The notes: generated by a model from the sequence alone, not told the origin. 64,000 nucleotides of DNA from Paraburkholderia sp. Ac-20340 (GCF_017104965.1 NZ_JAAGPR010000008.1:248001-312000); one strand, 5' to 3'; positions 23,501 to 35,717 are shown, numbered from the stretch's first letter. Translations and numbers: made by a program.

Positions 23501-24438
23501 TCGACGAACTCAAGCGCGAAGTGTTCGGCCCGGTGCTGCATGTGATCCGTTATCGCCGCAGCCAGCTCGACAAGCTGCTCGAACAGATCCGCGCAACCGG
23601 TTACGGCCTCACGCTCGGCATCCATACGCGTATCGACGAAACCATCGCGCACGTGATTGGCCGCGCGCATGTGGGCAACATCTACGTGAACCGTAACGTG
23701 ATTGGCGCGGTGGTCGGCGTGCAGCCGTTCGGCGGCGAAGGTCTGTCGGGCACGGGTCCGAAGGCGGGCGGCGCGCTGTATCTGTCGCGTCTGCTGGCCA
23801 AGCGTCCGGCCGGTCTGCCGAAGTCGCTCGCGGATTCGCTGATCGTCGATCAACCGCAAGGCGAAGGCTCGGGCAATTCCGCTCACGCGAATCTCACGAC
23901 GCTGCGCGACTGGCTGATCGCCGAGCGCGAACCCGCCCTCGCGGCGCGCTGCGACGGCTATCTGCAATACGTGCTGGCAGGCGCCACGGCGGTGCTCTCG
24001 GGCCCGACCGGCGAGCGCAACACCTACACGCTGTCGGCGCGCGGCACGGTGCTGTGCGTGGCTTCGACGCCGACCGGCGCACGTGCGCAGCTCGCCGTCG
24101 TGCTGGCCACCGGCAACCGCGCGCTGTTCCAGGGCGCGGCCGGCGAAGCGCTGGTGAACGCGCTGCCCGCAGCGCTCAAGGCACACGTCGCGATCAAGAA
24201 GACGGCCGACGCCGACTTCGACGCCGTGCTGTTCGAAGGCGATAGCGACGAACTGCTCGGCCTCGTGAAAGACGTGGCCAAACGCACCGGCCCGATCGTC
24301 TCGGTGCAGGGCGTGGCGGCTCACGCGCTCGCCAACGGCGATGAGGATTACGCGCTCGAGCGACTCCTCACGGAGCGCTCGGTCAGCGTGAATACGGCTG
24401 CGGCTGGCGGCAATGCAAATCTGATGACGATCGGTTAA
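20503..24438 (+). CDS. putA: Trifunctional proline utilisation protein PutA (repressor / proline dehydrogenase / P5C dehydrogenase)
   Basis: PutA oxidises proline to glutamate in two steps and, in trifunctional forms, represses the put genes. The 1311-residue product has a ribbon-helix-helix DNA-binding domain at the N-terminus (TTLGVKVDDLLRSRLKDAA, residues 3-21). An FAD proline-dehydrogenase barrel contains GRGIYEGPGISIKLSALHPR and MVRLVKGAYWD. An aldehyde-dehydrogenase domain follows, with ISPWNFPLAIFIGQ, catalytic Glu876 and Cys910 (SAGQRCSALRV). A C-terminal extension typical of type B PutA ends the protein. ATG 20503 follows GAAGGAA. Self-repression at its own promoter is expected. A separate binding-protein gene follows 93 bases downstream. 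Confidence 0.96.
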   Translation: MASTTLGVKVDDLLRSRLKDAATRLERTPHWLIKQAIFAYLEKIEHGQLPPELNGHVSAADLSDNTGDGPDEYASHPFLEFAQNVQPQSVLRAAITAAYRRPEPECVPFLIGEARLPANLTADVTKLATKLVETLRAKRTGGGVEGLIHEFSLSSQEGVALMCLAEALLRIPDRATRDALIRDKISKGDWKSHVGHAPSLFVNAATWGLMITGKLVTTNSETGLSSALTRMIGKGGEPLIRKGVDMAMRLMGEQFVTGENISEALANSRKFEARGFRYSYDMLGEAATTEADAQRYYAAYEQAIHAIGKAAGGRGIYEGPGISIKLSALHPRYSRAQQERTMSELLPRVRALAVLARRYDIGLNIDAEEADRLEISLDLLEALCFDQELAGWNGIGFVVQAYQKRCPFVIDYIVDLARRSRHRIMVRLVKGAYWDTEIKRAQVDGLEGYPVYTRKIYTDVSYLACAKKLLGAPDAVYPQFATHNAYTLAAIYHLAGNNYYPGQYEFQCLHGMGEPLYEEVTGPLAQGKLNRPCRVYAPVGTHETLLAYLVRRLLENGANTSFVNRIADETVPVSELVTNPVDDASKVVPPGAPHTKIPLPRELFGSERLNSMGLDLSNEHRLASLSSALLASAHHPWRAAPMLADIDLADGVARDVRNPSDLRDLVGTVVEATSEHVSAALAHAVAAAPIWQATPVEARADCLSRAADLLEAQMHTLMGLIVREAGKSLPNAIAEIREAIDFLRYYATQIREEFSNDTHRPLGPVVCISPWNFPLAIFIGQVAAALAAGNTVLAKPAEQTPLIAAQAVRILREAGVPAGAVQLLPGDGETVGAALVADARTRAVMFTGSTEVARLINKTLSQRLDSDGRPIPLIAETGGQNAMIVDSSALAEQVVADVLQSAFDSAGQRCSALRVLCLQDDVADRTLEMLTGAMQELAVGNPDRLSADVGPVIDADAKRGIDAHVAGMREKGRKVLQMAMGEDCAKGTFVPPTLIEIDNLDELKREVFGPVLHVIRYRRSQLDKLLEQIRATGYGLTLGIHTRIDETIAHVIGRAHVGNIYVNRNVIGAVVGVQPFGGEGLSGTGPKAGGALYLSRLLAKRPAGLPKSLADSLIVDQPQGEGSGNSAHANLTTLRDWLIAEREPALAARCDGYLQYVLAGATAVLSGPTGERNTYTLSARGTVLCVASTPTGARAQLAVVLATGNRALFQGAAGEALVNALPAALKAHVAIKKTADADFDAVLFEGDSDELLGLVKDVAKRTGPIVSVQGVAAHALANGDEDYALERLLTERSVSVNTAAAGGNANLMTIG

Positions 24439-24531
24439 GCACAGTCCATACTGTCGGTCGTCTCAAGACAAGGAAGCGGCAAAGCTACGAGCCGAAGCCG
24501 CTCATTCGTTACCTGGTACCAAGGAGAAGCT

Positions 24532-25680
24532 ATGCAACACACGATGAAGCAGCTGGCAGGCGCAACGCTGGTTGCCGCCCTGTCGCTGGCGGGGACCGCA
24601 CACGCGCAGCAGGTCGAGGACGTGAAGGTCGGTTTCGCTGGCCCGATGACGGGTGCGCAGGCGCACTACGGCAAGGACTTCCAGAACGGCATCACGCTGG
24701 CAGTGGAAGACATGAACGCGACCAAGCCGGTGATCGGCGGGAAGCAAGTGCGTTTCGTGCTGGATTCCGCGGATGACCAGGCCGACCCGCGCACGGGCAC
24801 GACGGTCGCGCAGAAGCTTGTCGACGACGGCATCAAGGGCATGCTCGGCCACTTCAACTCGGGCACGACGATCCCGGCTTCGCGCATCTACGCGAACGCA
24901 GGCATCCCCGAAATCGCCATGGCAACGGCGCCGGAATACACGCAGCAAGGCTTCAAGACGACGTTCCGCATGATGACGTCGGACACGCAGCAAGGCTCGG
25001 TGGCGGGCGCGTTCGCGGTGAAGAACCTCGGCATGAAGAAGATCGTCGTGGTCGATGACCGCACGGCTTACGGCCAGGGTCTCGCCGACGAATTCGCCAA
25101 GGCGGCCAAGGCTGCCGGCGGCACCATCGTCGATCGCGAATACACCAACGACAAGGCCGTCGACTTCAAGTCGATCCTGACGAAGGTGAAGTCGCTGAAC
25201 CCGGATCTGGTCTACTACGGCGGCGCCGATTCGCAGGCCGCACCGATGGTCAAGCAGATGAAGTCGCTGGGCGTGAAGGCCCCGCTGATGGGCGGCGAAA
25301 TGGTTCACACGCCGACCTTCCTGCAGATCGCGGGTGACGCAGCGAACGGCACGGTCGCTTCGCTGGCAGGCCTGCCGCTGGAAGAAATGCCGGGCGGCAA
25401 GGACTACGTTGCGAAGTACAAGAAGCGCTTCGGTGAAGACGTGCAGACGTACTCGCCGTACGCTTACGACGGCGCAATGGCCATGTTCGACGCCATGAAG
25501 AAGGCCAACTCGACGGACCCGGCGAAGTACCTGCCGCTCCTCGCGAAGACCAGCATGCCGGCTGTGACGTCCAAGGACCTCGCGTATGACGCGAAGGGCG
25601 ACCTGAAGAACGGCGGCATCACGCTGTACAAGGTTGTCGACGGCAAGTGGACGACGCTGCAAAGCGTGGGCGGCAAGTAA
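24532..25680 (+). CDS. Branched-chain amino-acid-type ABC transporter substrate-binding protein (LivK-like)
   Basis: Periplasmic type I binding protein of the Leu/Ile/Val family, 382 residues. The signal peptide spans residues 1-25 (MKQLAGATLVAALSLAGTAHA within it). The mature part starts with VKVGFAGPMTGAQAHYGKD, the family opening, and contains FQNGITLAVEDMNA, GMLGHFNSGTTIPASRIYA and KIVVVDDRTAYGQGLADEF. No permease or ATPase genes are adjacent, so it is an orphan binding protein that must share a transporter encoded elsewhere. AAGGAG precedes the ATG. A bidirectional terminator follows. The ligand could be branched-chain or other amino acids. Confidence 0.88.
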   Translation: MQHTMKQLAGATLVAALSLAGTAHAQQVEDVKVGFAGPMTGAQAHYGKDFQNGITLAVEDMNATKPVIGGKQVRFVLDSADDQADPRTGTTVAQKLVDDGIKGMLGHFNSGTTIPASRIYANAGIPEIAMATAPEYTQQGFKTTFRMMTSDTQQGSVAGAFAVKNLGMKKIVVVDDRTAYGQGLADEFAKAAKAAGGTIVDREYTNDKAVDFKSILTKVKSLNPDLVYYGGADSQAAPMVKQMKSLGVKAPLMGGEMVHTPTFLQIAGDAANGTVASLAGLPLEEMPGGKDYVAKYKKRFGEDVQTYSPYAYDGAMAMFDAMKKANSTDPAKYLPLLAKTSMPAVTSKDLAYDAKGDLKNGGITLYKVVDGKWTTLQSVGGK

Positions 25681-25716
25681 GCGCTTTTGAGCGCTTGACG
25701 CTAGCCTGAAGTAAAA

Positions 25717-25756
25717 AAGCCCCGCGAGATCGCAAGATCCGCGGGGCTTCTGTTTT
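25717..25756. terminator. Bidirectional intrinsic terminator
   Basis: AAGCCCCGCG and CGCGGGGCTT form the outer stem, with GATC-GCAA-GATC stacked inside. On the plus strand it ends the binding-protein gene (CTGTTTT); on the minus strand it is followed by six T residues and can end the ThDP-enzyme transcript. Confidence 0.88.
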
Positions 25757-25822
25757 ATGCGCGCGCCTTCGATAACGTCAAAGGTGAGCTTATTCAGGAT
25801 TCCTTTTCAGTCTTTTTTCCCG

Positions 25823-27547
25823 TCATTCGCCGCGCGATTTTCTGCCCGCTTCGCGTACCTGTTCGAGCGTAGCCGCTGGCGTGCTCGCTTCCTTCGTCAC
25901 GCGGATTTCGATCAGCGCGGGCTTGCCCGCCTTGAGCGCGCGCTCGAGTGCAGGGCCGAATTGCGCCGTGCTCGTCACCACTTCGCCTTGCGCGCCGAAC
26001 GACTGCGCGAACGCCGCGAAATCCGGATTGGTGAGTTGCGTGCCATGCACGCGGTTCGGATAGTGGCGCTCCTGATGCATGCGGATCGTGCCGTAGTGGC
26101 TGTTGTTCACGACGATGAACACCACGTTCAGGCCGTACTGCATCGCAGTGGCGAGTTCGGGCGCGGCCATCATGAAGCAGCCGTCGCCCGCGAGCGCCAC
26201 CACGGCGCGTTCTGGATAAAGCGACTTTGCGGCGATCGCAGCGGGCACGCCATAACCCATCGCACCGCTGGTGGGCGCAAGCTGCGAGCGGAAATGCCGG
26301 TAAGCAAAATGCCGATGCAGCCAGGTCGCGTAGTTGCCCGCACCATTCGTGACGATCGCGTCATCGGGTAGTTGCGCACGCAACTGTTGCATGACTTCGC
26401 CGAGTTGCACGTCGCCGGGCATCGGGCGCGGCGCGCGCCAGGCGAGATACGCTTCGTGCGCCTCGGTGGCGGCACCGGTCCACGCGGGCATATCGGGCGC
26501 GGGCAATGCCGCCAGCAATGCCGCCATTTCCGCGAGACCGGAAACGATCGGCAAATCGGCGGCATAGACGCGGCCGAGTTCTTCCGCGCCTTGATGCACG
26601 TGAATCAGCGTCTGCTGCGTTTTGGGAATGTCGAAGAGCGTGTAGCCGCCCGTGGTGGATTCGCCCAGACGCGGGCCGAGCGCAAGCAGCACATCGGCTT
26701 CGCGAATACGCGCGGCCAGCGCCGGATTGATCCCGAGCCCCACATCGCCCGCATAGTTCGGATGATCGTTGCTGAGCGTGTCCTGGAAGCGGAACGCAAG
26801 ACCCAGCGGCAACTGCCAGTTCTCGATAAAGCGTTGCAGATCGGCGCAGGCGTCAGGCGTCCAGCCGTGGCCGCCCGCGATCACGAAGGGCTTTTTCGCG
26901 CCCGCCAGCAACGCGCGCACGCGTTCCATCTGTGCCGCCGATGGCGACGCCTGCACGCGCTGCGCAGCTGGCGGCGTGCGCTGCGCTTCGGCGGCAGGAA
27001 TCGCGCCGCTGAGCATGTCTTCGGGCAGCGCGAGCACGACCGGACCAGGGCGGCCCGAGGTCGCGATATGGAAAGCGTGGCTCAGGTATTCGGGCACGCG
27101 GCGCGCGTCGTCGATCTGCGCGACCCACTTCGCCATCTGCCCGAACATGCGCCGATAGTCGATCTCCTGAAACGCCTCGCGGTCCATCTGTTCACGCGCG
27201 ACCTGGCCGATCAGCAGGATCATCGGCGTGGAATCCTGGAAGGCCGTATGCACGCCGATCGACGCGTGCGTCGCGCCCGGCCCGCGCGTGACGAGCGCTA
27301 CGCCCGGCTTGCCGGTGAGCTTGCCGGTGGCTTCGGCCATATTGGCGGCGGCCGCTTCGTGACGGCACACGATGGTGTCGATGCGCGCGGTTTCATCGGC
27401 GAGCGAATCGAGCACGGCGAGATAGCTCTCGCCCGGTACGCAGAACACGCGCTCGACGCCATTGGCGACCAGCGCATCCACCACGAGGCGCGCGCCGGTG
27501 GTGGTCGATGCCTTGCTTGAAGCGGTTTCGTTCGACTGCTGCTGCAT
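25823..27547 (-). CDS. Thiamine-diphosphate-dependent enzyme, acetolactate-synthase-like
   Basis: A 574-residue member of the pyruvate oxidase/AHAS large-subunit family. The N-terminal PYR domain has GVERVFCVPGESYLAVLD, and catalytic Glu64 lies in VCRHEAAAANMAEATG. A central domain follows, and the C-terminal PP domain has the ThDP motif LAGDGCFMM ending in VNNSHYG. There is no adjacent small regulatory subunit and no ilvC, so this is probably not the biosynthetic acetolactate synthase. Relatives act as decarboxylases, carboligases or oxidases; I cannot choose. It lies 81 bases after sdaA on the same strand and may be co-transcribed. GAGGAG lies 11 bases before the ATG. Confidence 0.8.
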   Translation of the reverse strand: MQQQSNETASSKASTTTGARLVVDALVANGVERVFCVPGESYLAVLDSLADETARIDTIVCRHEAAAANMAEATGKLTGKPGVALVTRGPGATHASIGVHTAFQDSTPMILLIGQVAREQMDREAFQEIDYRRMFGQMAKWVAQIDDARRVPEYLSHAFHIATSGRPGPVVLALPEDMLSGAIPAAEAQRTPPAAQRVQASPSAAQMERVRALLAGAKKPFVIAGGHGWTPDACADLQRFIENWQLPLGLAFRFQDTLSNDHPNYAGDVGLGINPALAARIREADVLLALGPRLGESTTGGYTLFDIPKTQQTLIHVHQGAEELGRVYAADLPIVSGLAEMAALLAALPAPDMPAWTGAATEAHEAYLAWRAPRPMPGDVQLGEVMQQLRAQLPDDAIVTNGAGNYATWLHRHFAYRHFRSQLAPTSGAMGYGVPAAIAAKSLYPERAVVALAGDGCFMMAAPELATAMQYGLNVVFIVVNNSHYGTIRMHQERHYPNRVHGTQLTNPDFAAFAQSFGAQGEVVTSTAQFGPALERALKAGKPALIEIRVTKEASTPAATLEQVREAGRKSRGE

Positions 27548-27628
27548 GGCGTTGCTGTCTCCTCTCAGTCCTGAATCGGGTTTTACGATCCTGCTTCGAT
27601 ATGTGTGCGCCGGTGCATCAGCCTGCGA

Positions 27629-29017
27629 TCAGCACTCGACGATATTCACCGCCAGGCCGCCGCGCGAGGTCTCCTTGTATTTCGTCTTCATGTCGGCGCC
27701 GGTTTCGCGCATCGTCTTGATGACGGAGTCGAGCGAGACGTAATGCGCGCCGTCGCCGCGCAGCGCCATGCGCGCGGCGTTGACGGCCTTCACCGACGCC
27801 ATCGCGTTGCGCTCGATGCACGGAATCTGCACCATGCCGCCGACCGGATCGCAGGTGAGACCCAGGTTGTGTTCCATGCCGATTTCCGCGGCGTTTTCCA
27901 CCTGCAGCGGCGTGCCGCCCATCACGGCCGCGAGTGCGCCCGCCGCCATCGAGCAGGCCACGCCCACTTCGCCCTGGCAGCCCACTTCCGCGCCCGAAAT
28001 CGACGCATTGAGCTTGTAGAGAATGCCGATGGCTGCGGCCGTGAGCAGGAAGTCGATCACGCCTTGCTCGTTCGCGCCGGGCGTGAAGCGCACGTAGTAG
28101 TGCAGCACGGCGGGGATGATGCCGGCGGCGCCGTTGGTCGGCGCGGTGACGACGCGCCCGCCCGCGGCGTTTTCTTCGTTGACGGCGATCGCGTAGAGGT
28201 TGATCCAGTCGATCATCGAGAGCGGGTCCTGCAACGCGCGCTCCGGGTGCGCGGTGAGCGCGCGATAAAGCTGCGGCGCGCGGCGCTTGACCTGGAACGG
28301 GCCGGGCAGCGTGCCTTCGGCATCGGGATTATTGATGCCGCAGCCGCGCGTGACGCACGATTGCATCACGTCCCAGATGCGCAGCAGGCCCGAGCGGATT
28401 TCCTCGTCGCTATGCCAGACGCGCTCGTTTTCGAGCATCAGTTGCGCGATGCTCTTGCCCGTCGAGGCGCACAGCGCCAGCAATTCGGCGCCCGAGCGGA
28501 ACGGATGCGGCATCTGCTCCACCGCGGACAGCACCTTGGTATTGGGCGCGCCCGCCGTGACGACGAAGCCGCCGCCCACCGAGAGATACGTGCTTTCGCG
28601 CAGCGTCGCGCCGCTGGCGTCGAGTGCGCGCAGCTTCATGCCGTTCGGGTGTTCGGGCAGCGCCTGGCGATAGAACGCGATGTGCTCCTTCATCACGAAG
28701 GGGATCGTGTGATGGCCGAGCAGCGCGAGCAGGCGCGAGGTGCGCACGGCTTCGAGGCGTTCGTTGATGGTGTCGGGATCGACGGTGTCGGGCGCATCGC
28801 CCATCAGGCCGAGCATGACGCCGCGGTCGGTGCCGTGGCCCTTGCCGGTGGCGCCGAGCGAGCCGTACAGCTCGACTTTCACCGAGGCGGTGGGCGCGAG
28901 CAGCCCGTCGCGTTCCAGCCCTTCGGCGAACATCAGCGCCGCGCGCATCGGGCCGACCGTGTGCGAGCTCGAAGGCCCGATGCCGATCTTGAAGAGATCG
29001 AAAACGCTTACTGCCAT
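27629..29017 (-). CDS. sdaA: L-serine ammonia-lyase (iron-sulfur type)
   Basis: SdaA deaminates L-serine to pyruvate using a [4Fe-4S] cluster. The 462-residue single-chain form has the N-terminal beta domain ([20 protein letters not shown], residues 4-23). The C-terminal alpha domain carries the cluster cysteines in [31 protein letters not shown] and the earlier [15 protein letters not shown] site precedes the ATG. It lies just downstream of the glycine cleavage genes on the same strand, separated by one gene. This suits a glycine-to-serine-to-pyruvate catabolic route, though co-transcription is not shown. Confidence 0.95.
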   Translation of the reverse strand: MAVSVFDLFKIGIGPSSSHTVGPMRAALMFAEGLERDGLLAPTASVKVELYGSLGATGKGHGTDRGVMLGLMGDAPDTVDPDTINERLEAVRTSRLLALLGHHTIPFVMKEHIAFYRQALPEHPNGMKLRALDASGATLRESTYLSVGGGFVVTAGAPNTKVLSAVEQMPHPFRSGAELLALCASTGKSIAQLMLENERVWHSDEEIRSGLLRIWDVMQSCVTRGCGINNPDAEGTLPGPFQVKRRAPQLYRALTAHPERALQDPLSMIDWINLYAIAVNEENAAGGRVVTAPTNGAAGIIPAVLHYYVRFTPGANEQGVIDFLLTAAAIGILYKLNASISGAEVGCQGEVGVACSMAAGALAAVMGGTPLQVENAAEIGMEHNLGLTCDPVGGMVQIPCIERNAMASVKAVNAARMALRGDGAHYVSLDSVIKTMRETGADMKTKYKETSRGGLAVNIVEC

Positions 29018-29120
29018 GGGTACTGCTCCTGCTTGATCGTGTCGGTTTTCAGGGGATGCCGCACGGTGCGGTGCGCGGCATCGGACTCAATGCGCCACCG
29101 CTGCAACCCATCACGCGCTT

Positions 29121-30263
29121 CTAGCGCGCCGGCAACGGCAGGCAGACGGCAACCCACGCGGGTGGCGTGGGCGCCAGCTTCAGCGCGATCGGCGTGTAAC
29201 GGCCGTCCAGTCGCGCTGCAAGGTGGTACAGCTCGGCGGCGTTCTTCGGGTCCCATGCGCCGGTGTAGCCGGGCAGCCCGGCTTCGCGGCGTTTGGCGTC
29301 GAACGGCACGCTCGAATGCACGAATTCGTCGTGCGATTTGTCGCCCGTGGCGTAGGGCGTCAACCAGTCCAGCGCGGCCGCCAGCGTGGCGCCGTTGGCG
29401 GCGCGCTCCGGCAGCCAGTTGCGGTTGTGGCGGCGCGCAGCGAGCGCGGCCGTCACGAGCGGCTGCAGATCGTAGGTCACGTAATGCAGTGCGTCGCGTT
29501 CGCCGAAGTCGAGCGTCGAGCCGTCCGGCGAAACGTTGTCGCCGATATGCTCGATAAACAGGCGCTGCGCCGTCGCAATCATCTTGCGGTTGTCGAGCGT
29601 GAACGCGATCATCGAAATCAGTTTGACGCGATGGCTCTGCCAGTTGTTCGCGAAAGTGCCCTTGAGCGGGCGCGGCTGCGCATCCACCTGCTGGATGTAG
29701 CCGTTGGCGAACTTGTTCAGGAACACCATCGTGGCGTTGCGCGTTTTCACGGGCAGCGCGCTGGCGGTCATGTCGTAGGCGAGGATCAGCCCTTCGAAAC
29801 GCGTTTCGTCGATGGGATTGAAGCTCGGCTGATAGGTCGTGACCCAGGCGAGCAGGAAGCGGTCGACCAGCTTGAGATAGCGGTCGTCGCTGGTCGCGCG
29901 CCAGGCGAGCGCTGCATTGCGCATCAGGTCGAGTTCTTTCTCGGCCTCCACGCTCTGGTCGTAAATCCCCTCGTGCGGCAGCGTGCCTTCCGTATGCAGC
30001 TTCGCAAGCGGATGCGGCGTGTCGTTCACGTGCGACTGCACTTCGGCCACGAGCGCTTTCACGCCCGGATCGGCATTGGTGCGCTCGCTCGTTTGCAGCG
30101 CGGGCGCCGCGCAGAAGTTCATCGCCGCGCGCGCCGGTTGCGCCGCGCCCAGGGCGATCAGCCCCGCGCCCAGCAGACAGGCCGCGACGCGCGTGCGCGC
30201 CCGGATCGCCTGCGTAATTGATTGAGCATGCCCGGCAAAGGCCGTTTCCACCTTCCGCGCCAT
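29121..30263 (-). CDS. Secreted alginate-lyase-family (AlgL-like) protein
   Basis: A 380-residue exported protein with a basic N-terminus and a hydrophobic signal stretch (VAACLLGAGLIALGAAQP), probably cut after ARA. The rest is an all-alpha barrel of the alginate lyase domain family. It shows RNAALAWRATSDDRYLKLVDRFLLAWV-type helices, the FNPIDETRFEGLILAYDM region, FANNWQSHRVKLI (equivalent to the Asn-Asn-His/Trp active-site stretch) and GERDALHYVTYDLQPLVTAA. The polysaccharide is unknown; alginate is only the family default, and no alginate genes are near. Its place between gcvP and sdaA looks metabolically unrelated. The stretch here with broken runs is described, not fully catalytically verified. 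Confidence 0.7.
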   Translation of the reverse strand: MARKVETAFAGHAQSITQAIRARTRVAACLLGAGLIALGAAQPARAAMNFCAAPALQTSERTNADPGVKALVAEVQSHVNDTPHPLAKLHTEGTLPHEGIYDQSVEAEKELDLMRNAALAWRATSDDRYLKLVDRFLLAWVTTYQPSFNPIDETRFEGLILAYDMTASALPVKTRNATMVFLNKFANGYIQQVDAQPRPLKGTFANNWQSHRVKLISMIAFTLDNRKMIATAQRLFIEHIGDNVSPDGSTLDFGERDALHYVTYDLQPLVTAALAARRHNRNWLPERAANGATLAAALDWLTPYATGDKSHDEFVHSSVPFDAKRREAGLPGYTGAWDPKNAAELYHLAARLDGRYTPIALKLAPTPPAWVAVCLPLPAR

Positions 30264-30345
30264 GCGCGACTCCCTGGTTCAAGGCTGACAGGTGTGTGAT
30301 GTTAACGGTTTGGCGGACGTTTGCGGCGGCAAATGTACGTTGCGC

Positions 30346-30383
30346 AAAAGCCGCCGCGGCCCCGCAAGGGGCGCGCGGCGGCT
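30346..30383 (-). terminator. Terminator after gcvP
   Basis: On the minus strand AGCCGCCGCG and CGCGGCGGCT form a 10-bp stem, continued by a GCCCC/GGGGC inner stem with a four-base loop, followed by four T residues. It stands about 70 bases after the gcvP stop and ends the gcvTHP transcript. Confidence 0.8.
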
Positions 30384-30454
30384 CGAACGCCTCGCAGCGG
30401 GGCCGGCAGGCGGCCACGAGACGGCGCGACAGAGCGTGCGGCGCCGGGCGCGTG

Positions 30455-33454
<3,000 letters not shown>

Positions 33455-33524
33455 GAAATTTCCTGCCGGCGGGCGGCGTGAGGCCCGTCAGGAGCCTCGC
33501 GCCGCCGCGCCGATGCGGTTGGGG

Positions 33525-33905
33525 TTATGCGCCGATTGCCTTTTCGTAGGCGGCGGCGTCGATCAGCCGGTGGAGGCTGGCGTCTGCTGCGGGCTTGATC
33601 TTGAAGAGCCACGACTCGTACGGCTCGGTGTTGACATCGTCGGGGGTATCGACGAGTTCGGCGTTCGACGCGACGATCTCGCCTGCGACCGGTGCGTAGA
33701 TGTCCGATGCGGCCTTGACCGACTCGATCACGGCGATCGCTTCATCGACGTGGACCTTGCGGCCGGGTTCCGGCAGTTCCAGGAAGACGATGTCGCCCAG
33801 CGCCTGCTGCGCGTGATCGGTGATGCCGACGGTCAGCGTGCCGTCGGCTTCGGTGCGGACCCACTCGTGCGATTCGGTGTATTTCAGATCGGCCGGGATG
33901 CTCAT
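33525..33905 (-). CDS. gcvH: Glycine cleavage system H protein
   Basis: GcvH carries the lipoyl group that shuttles the aminomethyl intermediate between GcvP, GcvT and lipoamide dehydrogenase. The 126-residue protein has the biotinyl/lipoyl fold with [20 protein letters not shown] at the start. The lipoylated lysine is Lys64 in [14 protein letters not shown], followed by [18 protein letters not shown]. It lies between gcvT and gcvP in the same orientation, with 70 bases to gcvP and about 80 to gcvT. Confidence 0.97.
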   Translation of the reverse strand: MSIPADLKYTESHEWVRTEADGTLTVGITDHAQQALGDIVFLELPEPGRKVHVDEAIAVIESVKAASDIYAPVAGEIVASNAELVDTPDDVNTEPYESWLFKIKPAADASLHRLIDAAAYEKAIGA

Positions 33906-33986
33906 GGTTGCTCCAGTGCGTGGTTGCTTATAGGGCTTGAAAAGAGGGAGGCGTGCGCGGCGCGAAGCCTGTCTATGCGGACAGGA

Positions 33987-35105
33987 TCAGGCGACCAGCA
34001 CCTTGCCGTTGCGCACGAACGGGAGTTTTACCACGCTTGCGGGAAGGGCCTTGTCACGGATCTGCACCTGCACGGCGTCGCCCGGCTGCACGCCCGCGGG
34101 CACGCGCGCGAAGGCGATCGATTCCTGCATCGTCGGCGAGAAAGTGCCGCTCGTGATCTCGCCTTCGCCCTGCGCCGTGAGGACCTTCTGGTGGGCGCGC
34201 AGCACGCCCGCGGCCTTGCCGTTTTCCTTATGCAGGATCAGGCCGACGAAGGTCGAACGCGTGCCATTGGCTTCGAGCGCGGCGCGCCCGGTGAAGTCGC
34301 GCGGCTCTTTCATGTCGACGGTCCAGGCGAGGCCCGCGTCGAGCGGCGAAACGCCTTCGTCCATGTCCTGGCCGTAGAGATTCATGCCGGCTTCGAGGCG
34401 CAGCGTGTCGCGCGCGCCGAGGCCACAGGGCTTCACGCCCTGGCGTACCAGCGCATCCCAGAGTTCGCAGACGGCGGCGGCCGGCACGACGATTTCGAAG
34501 CCGTCTTCGCCGGTGTAGCCGGTGCGCGCGATCATCAGCTCGCCGAACGGCGTCGCTTCGATCTTCGCGGCATTGAAAGGCTTGAGCGTTTCGGAGGCGC
34601 TGCGCGAGGAGGGCGCAACCTGCCAGACTTTTTCGCGGGCGTTCGGGCCCTGCACGGCGACGATCGCCAGATCGCGGCGCGGCGTGATGGTCAGGCCGAA
34701 GCCGCCTTCGGCGTTGAGCTTGTCGAACCAGGCGATGTCTTTTTCGGCGGTGCCCGCGTTGACGACGGTGCGGAATGCATCGTCGGCGAAGTAATAGACG
34801 ATCAGGTCGTCAATCACGCCGCCTTCGGGGTTGAGCATGCAGGAGTAGAGCGCCTTGCCCGGCACCGTCAGCTTGGCGACGTTGTTGGCGAGCGCGCGGG
34901 CGAAGAACTCGCGCGCCTTCGCGCCGGCGAAATCGACCACGCACATGTGCGAGACGTCGAACATGCCGGCGTCGGTACGCACGGCACGATGCTCGTCGAT
35001 CTGCGAGCCGTAGTTGACGGGCATGTCCCAGCCGCCGAAGTCGACCATACGGGCATTGAGCGCGCGGTGCGTGTCGTTCAGCGGGGTGCGTTTGAGTTCG
35101 GTCAT
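33987..35105 (-). CDS. gcvT: Glycine cleavage system aminomethyltransferase (T protein)
   Basis: GcvT transfers the one-carbon unit from aminomethyl-lipoyl GcvH to tetrahydrofolate and releases ammonia. The 372-residue protein shows [19 protein letters not shown] with the folate-domain opening, the catalytic-region motif [11 protein letters not shown], the folate-binding [15 protein letters not shown] and the [18 protein letters not shown] stretch. It is the first gene after the tandem glycine riboswitch and its terminator hairpin, so it is expressed when glycine is plentiful. ATG 35105 lies 59 bases after the hairpin T-run region. Confidence 0.96.
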   Translation of the reverse strand: MTELKRTPLNDTHRALNARMVDFGGWDMPVNYGSQIDEHRAVRTDAGMFDVSHMCVVDFAGAKAREFFARALANNVAKLTVPGKALYSCMLNPEGGVIDDLIVYYFADDAFRTVVNAGTAEKDIAWFDKLNAEGGFGLTITPRRDLAIVAVQGPNAREKVWQVAPSSRSASETLKPFNAAKIEATPFGELMIARTGYTGEDGFEIVVPAAAVCELWDALVRQGVKPCGLGARDTLRLEAGMNLYGQDMDEGVSPLDAGLAWTVDMKEPRDFTGRAALEANGTRSTFVGLILHKENGKAAGVLRAHQKVLTAQGEGEITSGTFSPTMQESIAFARVPAGVQPGDAVQVQIRDKALPASVVKLPFVRNGKVLVA

Positions 35106-35163
35106 GGGGCCTCAGGCGGTCGCGAGGTTTCGTGCGGAATTCACGTGATTTCGCGCGAAAACG

Positions 35164-35222
35164 AAAAAGGCCATGCAGGAAACGCCGCCGGCACAATGCC
35201 CGTGGTCGTTTCCTGCATGGCC
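35164..35222 (-). terminator. Riboswitch-controlled intrinsic terminator ahead of gcvT
   Basis: On the minus strand GGCCATGCAGGAAACG and CGTTTCCTGCATGGCC form a perfect 16-bp stem around a 22-base loop, followed by TTTTTCGTTTT. It directly follows the second glycine aptamer and precedes gcvT, the position expected for the expression platform. Confidence 0.85.
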
Positions 35223-35470
35223 CCTCTGTCCTCGATACCTGAGAGATTGCGCCTCGAAAGACGCGCGCCCCTTCGGTGGGCAGCCTGAACGTCCGGGTGC
35301 GTTACGATCCGCGCCGCCGTCCTACTGCCGCTCTCCAGAGTTGCGGACCTGAGTGCCGATTCGCCTGCGGCGATCCAGCGGTCCGGCGCGCACGGTCCTT
35401 TTGCCTGAGAGTTTGTGGGTTGCCCCTTCGGCGGCGCCATCCGACTTCGACGGCGCGCTCTCCCGACGCG
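35223..35470 (-). ncRNA. Tandem glycine riboswitch
   Basis: Two successive copies of the glycine aptamer core are readable on the minus strand. The first has GGGAGAG, then CCGAAGGGGCAACC and CTCTCAGGCAAAAGGACC. The second, after a linker, has CTGGAGAGCGGCAG, then CACCGAAGGGGCG and TCTCTCAGGTATCGAGGACA. The tandem arrangement allows glycine-dependent folding of both aptamers and is common upstream of gcv genes. Here it feeds a 16-bp terminator stem before gcvT, so glycine is expected to switch gcvTHP on. Confidence 0.93.
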
Positions 35471-35645
35471 CGCAGCGATTGTGCTGGACGCCGCGGGGCT
35501 ATGTCAATCCGGAAAAAATGGGTTTCGGGGCGGCGGGTAGCGACGCGCGAAAGGCTGTGATGGCCGCCTGGCAAGGGATTGCGCGAGGGCGTTTGTGCTC
35601 GCCGTGCTCTCGCAGACAGGCGATTTTTGGCTTGCGATCTGGCCC

Positions 35646-35672
35646 GTTTGGTTCGTTTGGTTCGTTCGGTTC
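35646..35672. repeat. Three tandem 9-bp units in the gcv upstream region
   Basis: GTTTGGTTC, GTTTGGTTC and GTTCGGTTC follow one another exactly. The block is non-coding, between the lipoprotein terminator and the glycine riboswitch. It may be a simple slippage array or a set of protein-binding sites. Confidence 0.65.
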
Positions 35673-35684
35673 CAGCGCGCGCGC

Positions 35685-35717
35685 AAAAGAAAACGGGCCG
35701 CGCGAAGGCGGCCCGTT
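35685..35717 (-). terminator. Terminator of the small lipoprotein gene
   Basis: On the minus strand AACGGGCCGC and GCGGCCCGTT form a 10-bp stem with a six-base loop, followed by TTCTTTT. It lies 27 bases after the lipoprotein stop. Confidence 0.88.

Noticed and set aside
20365..24324. Very long open frame antisense to putA
   Set aside because: It is the codon-bias shadow of putA, rich in Arg, His and Ala with no domain; similar shadows oppose gcvP, fliD and the FlmQ-like gene.
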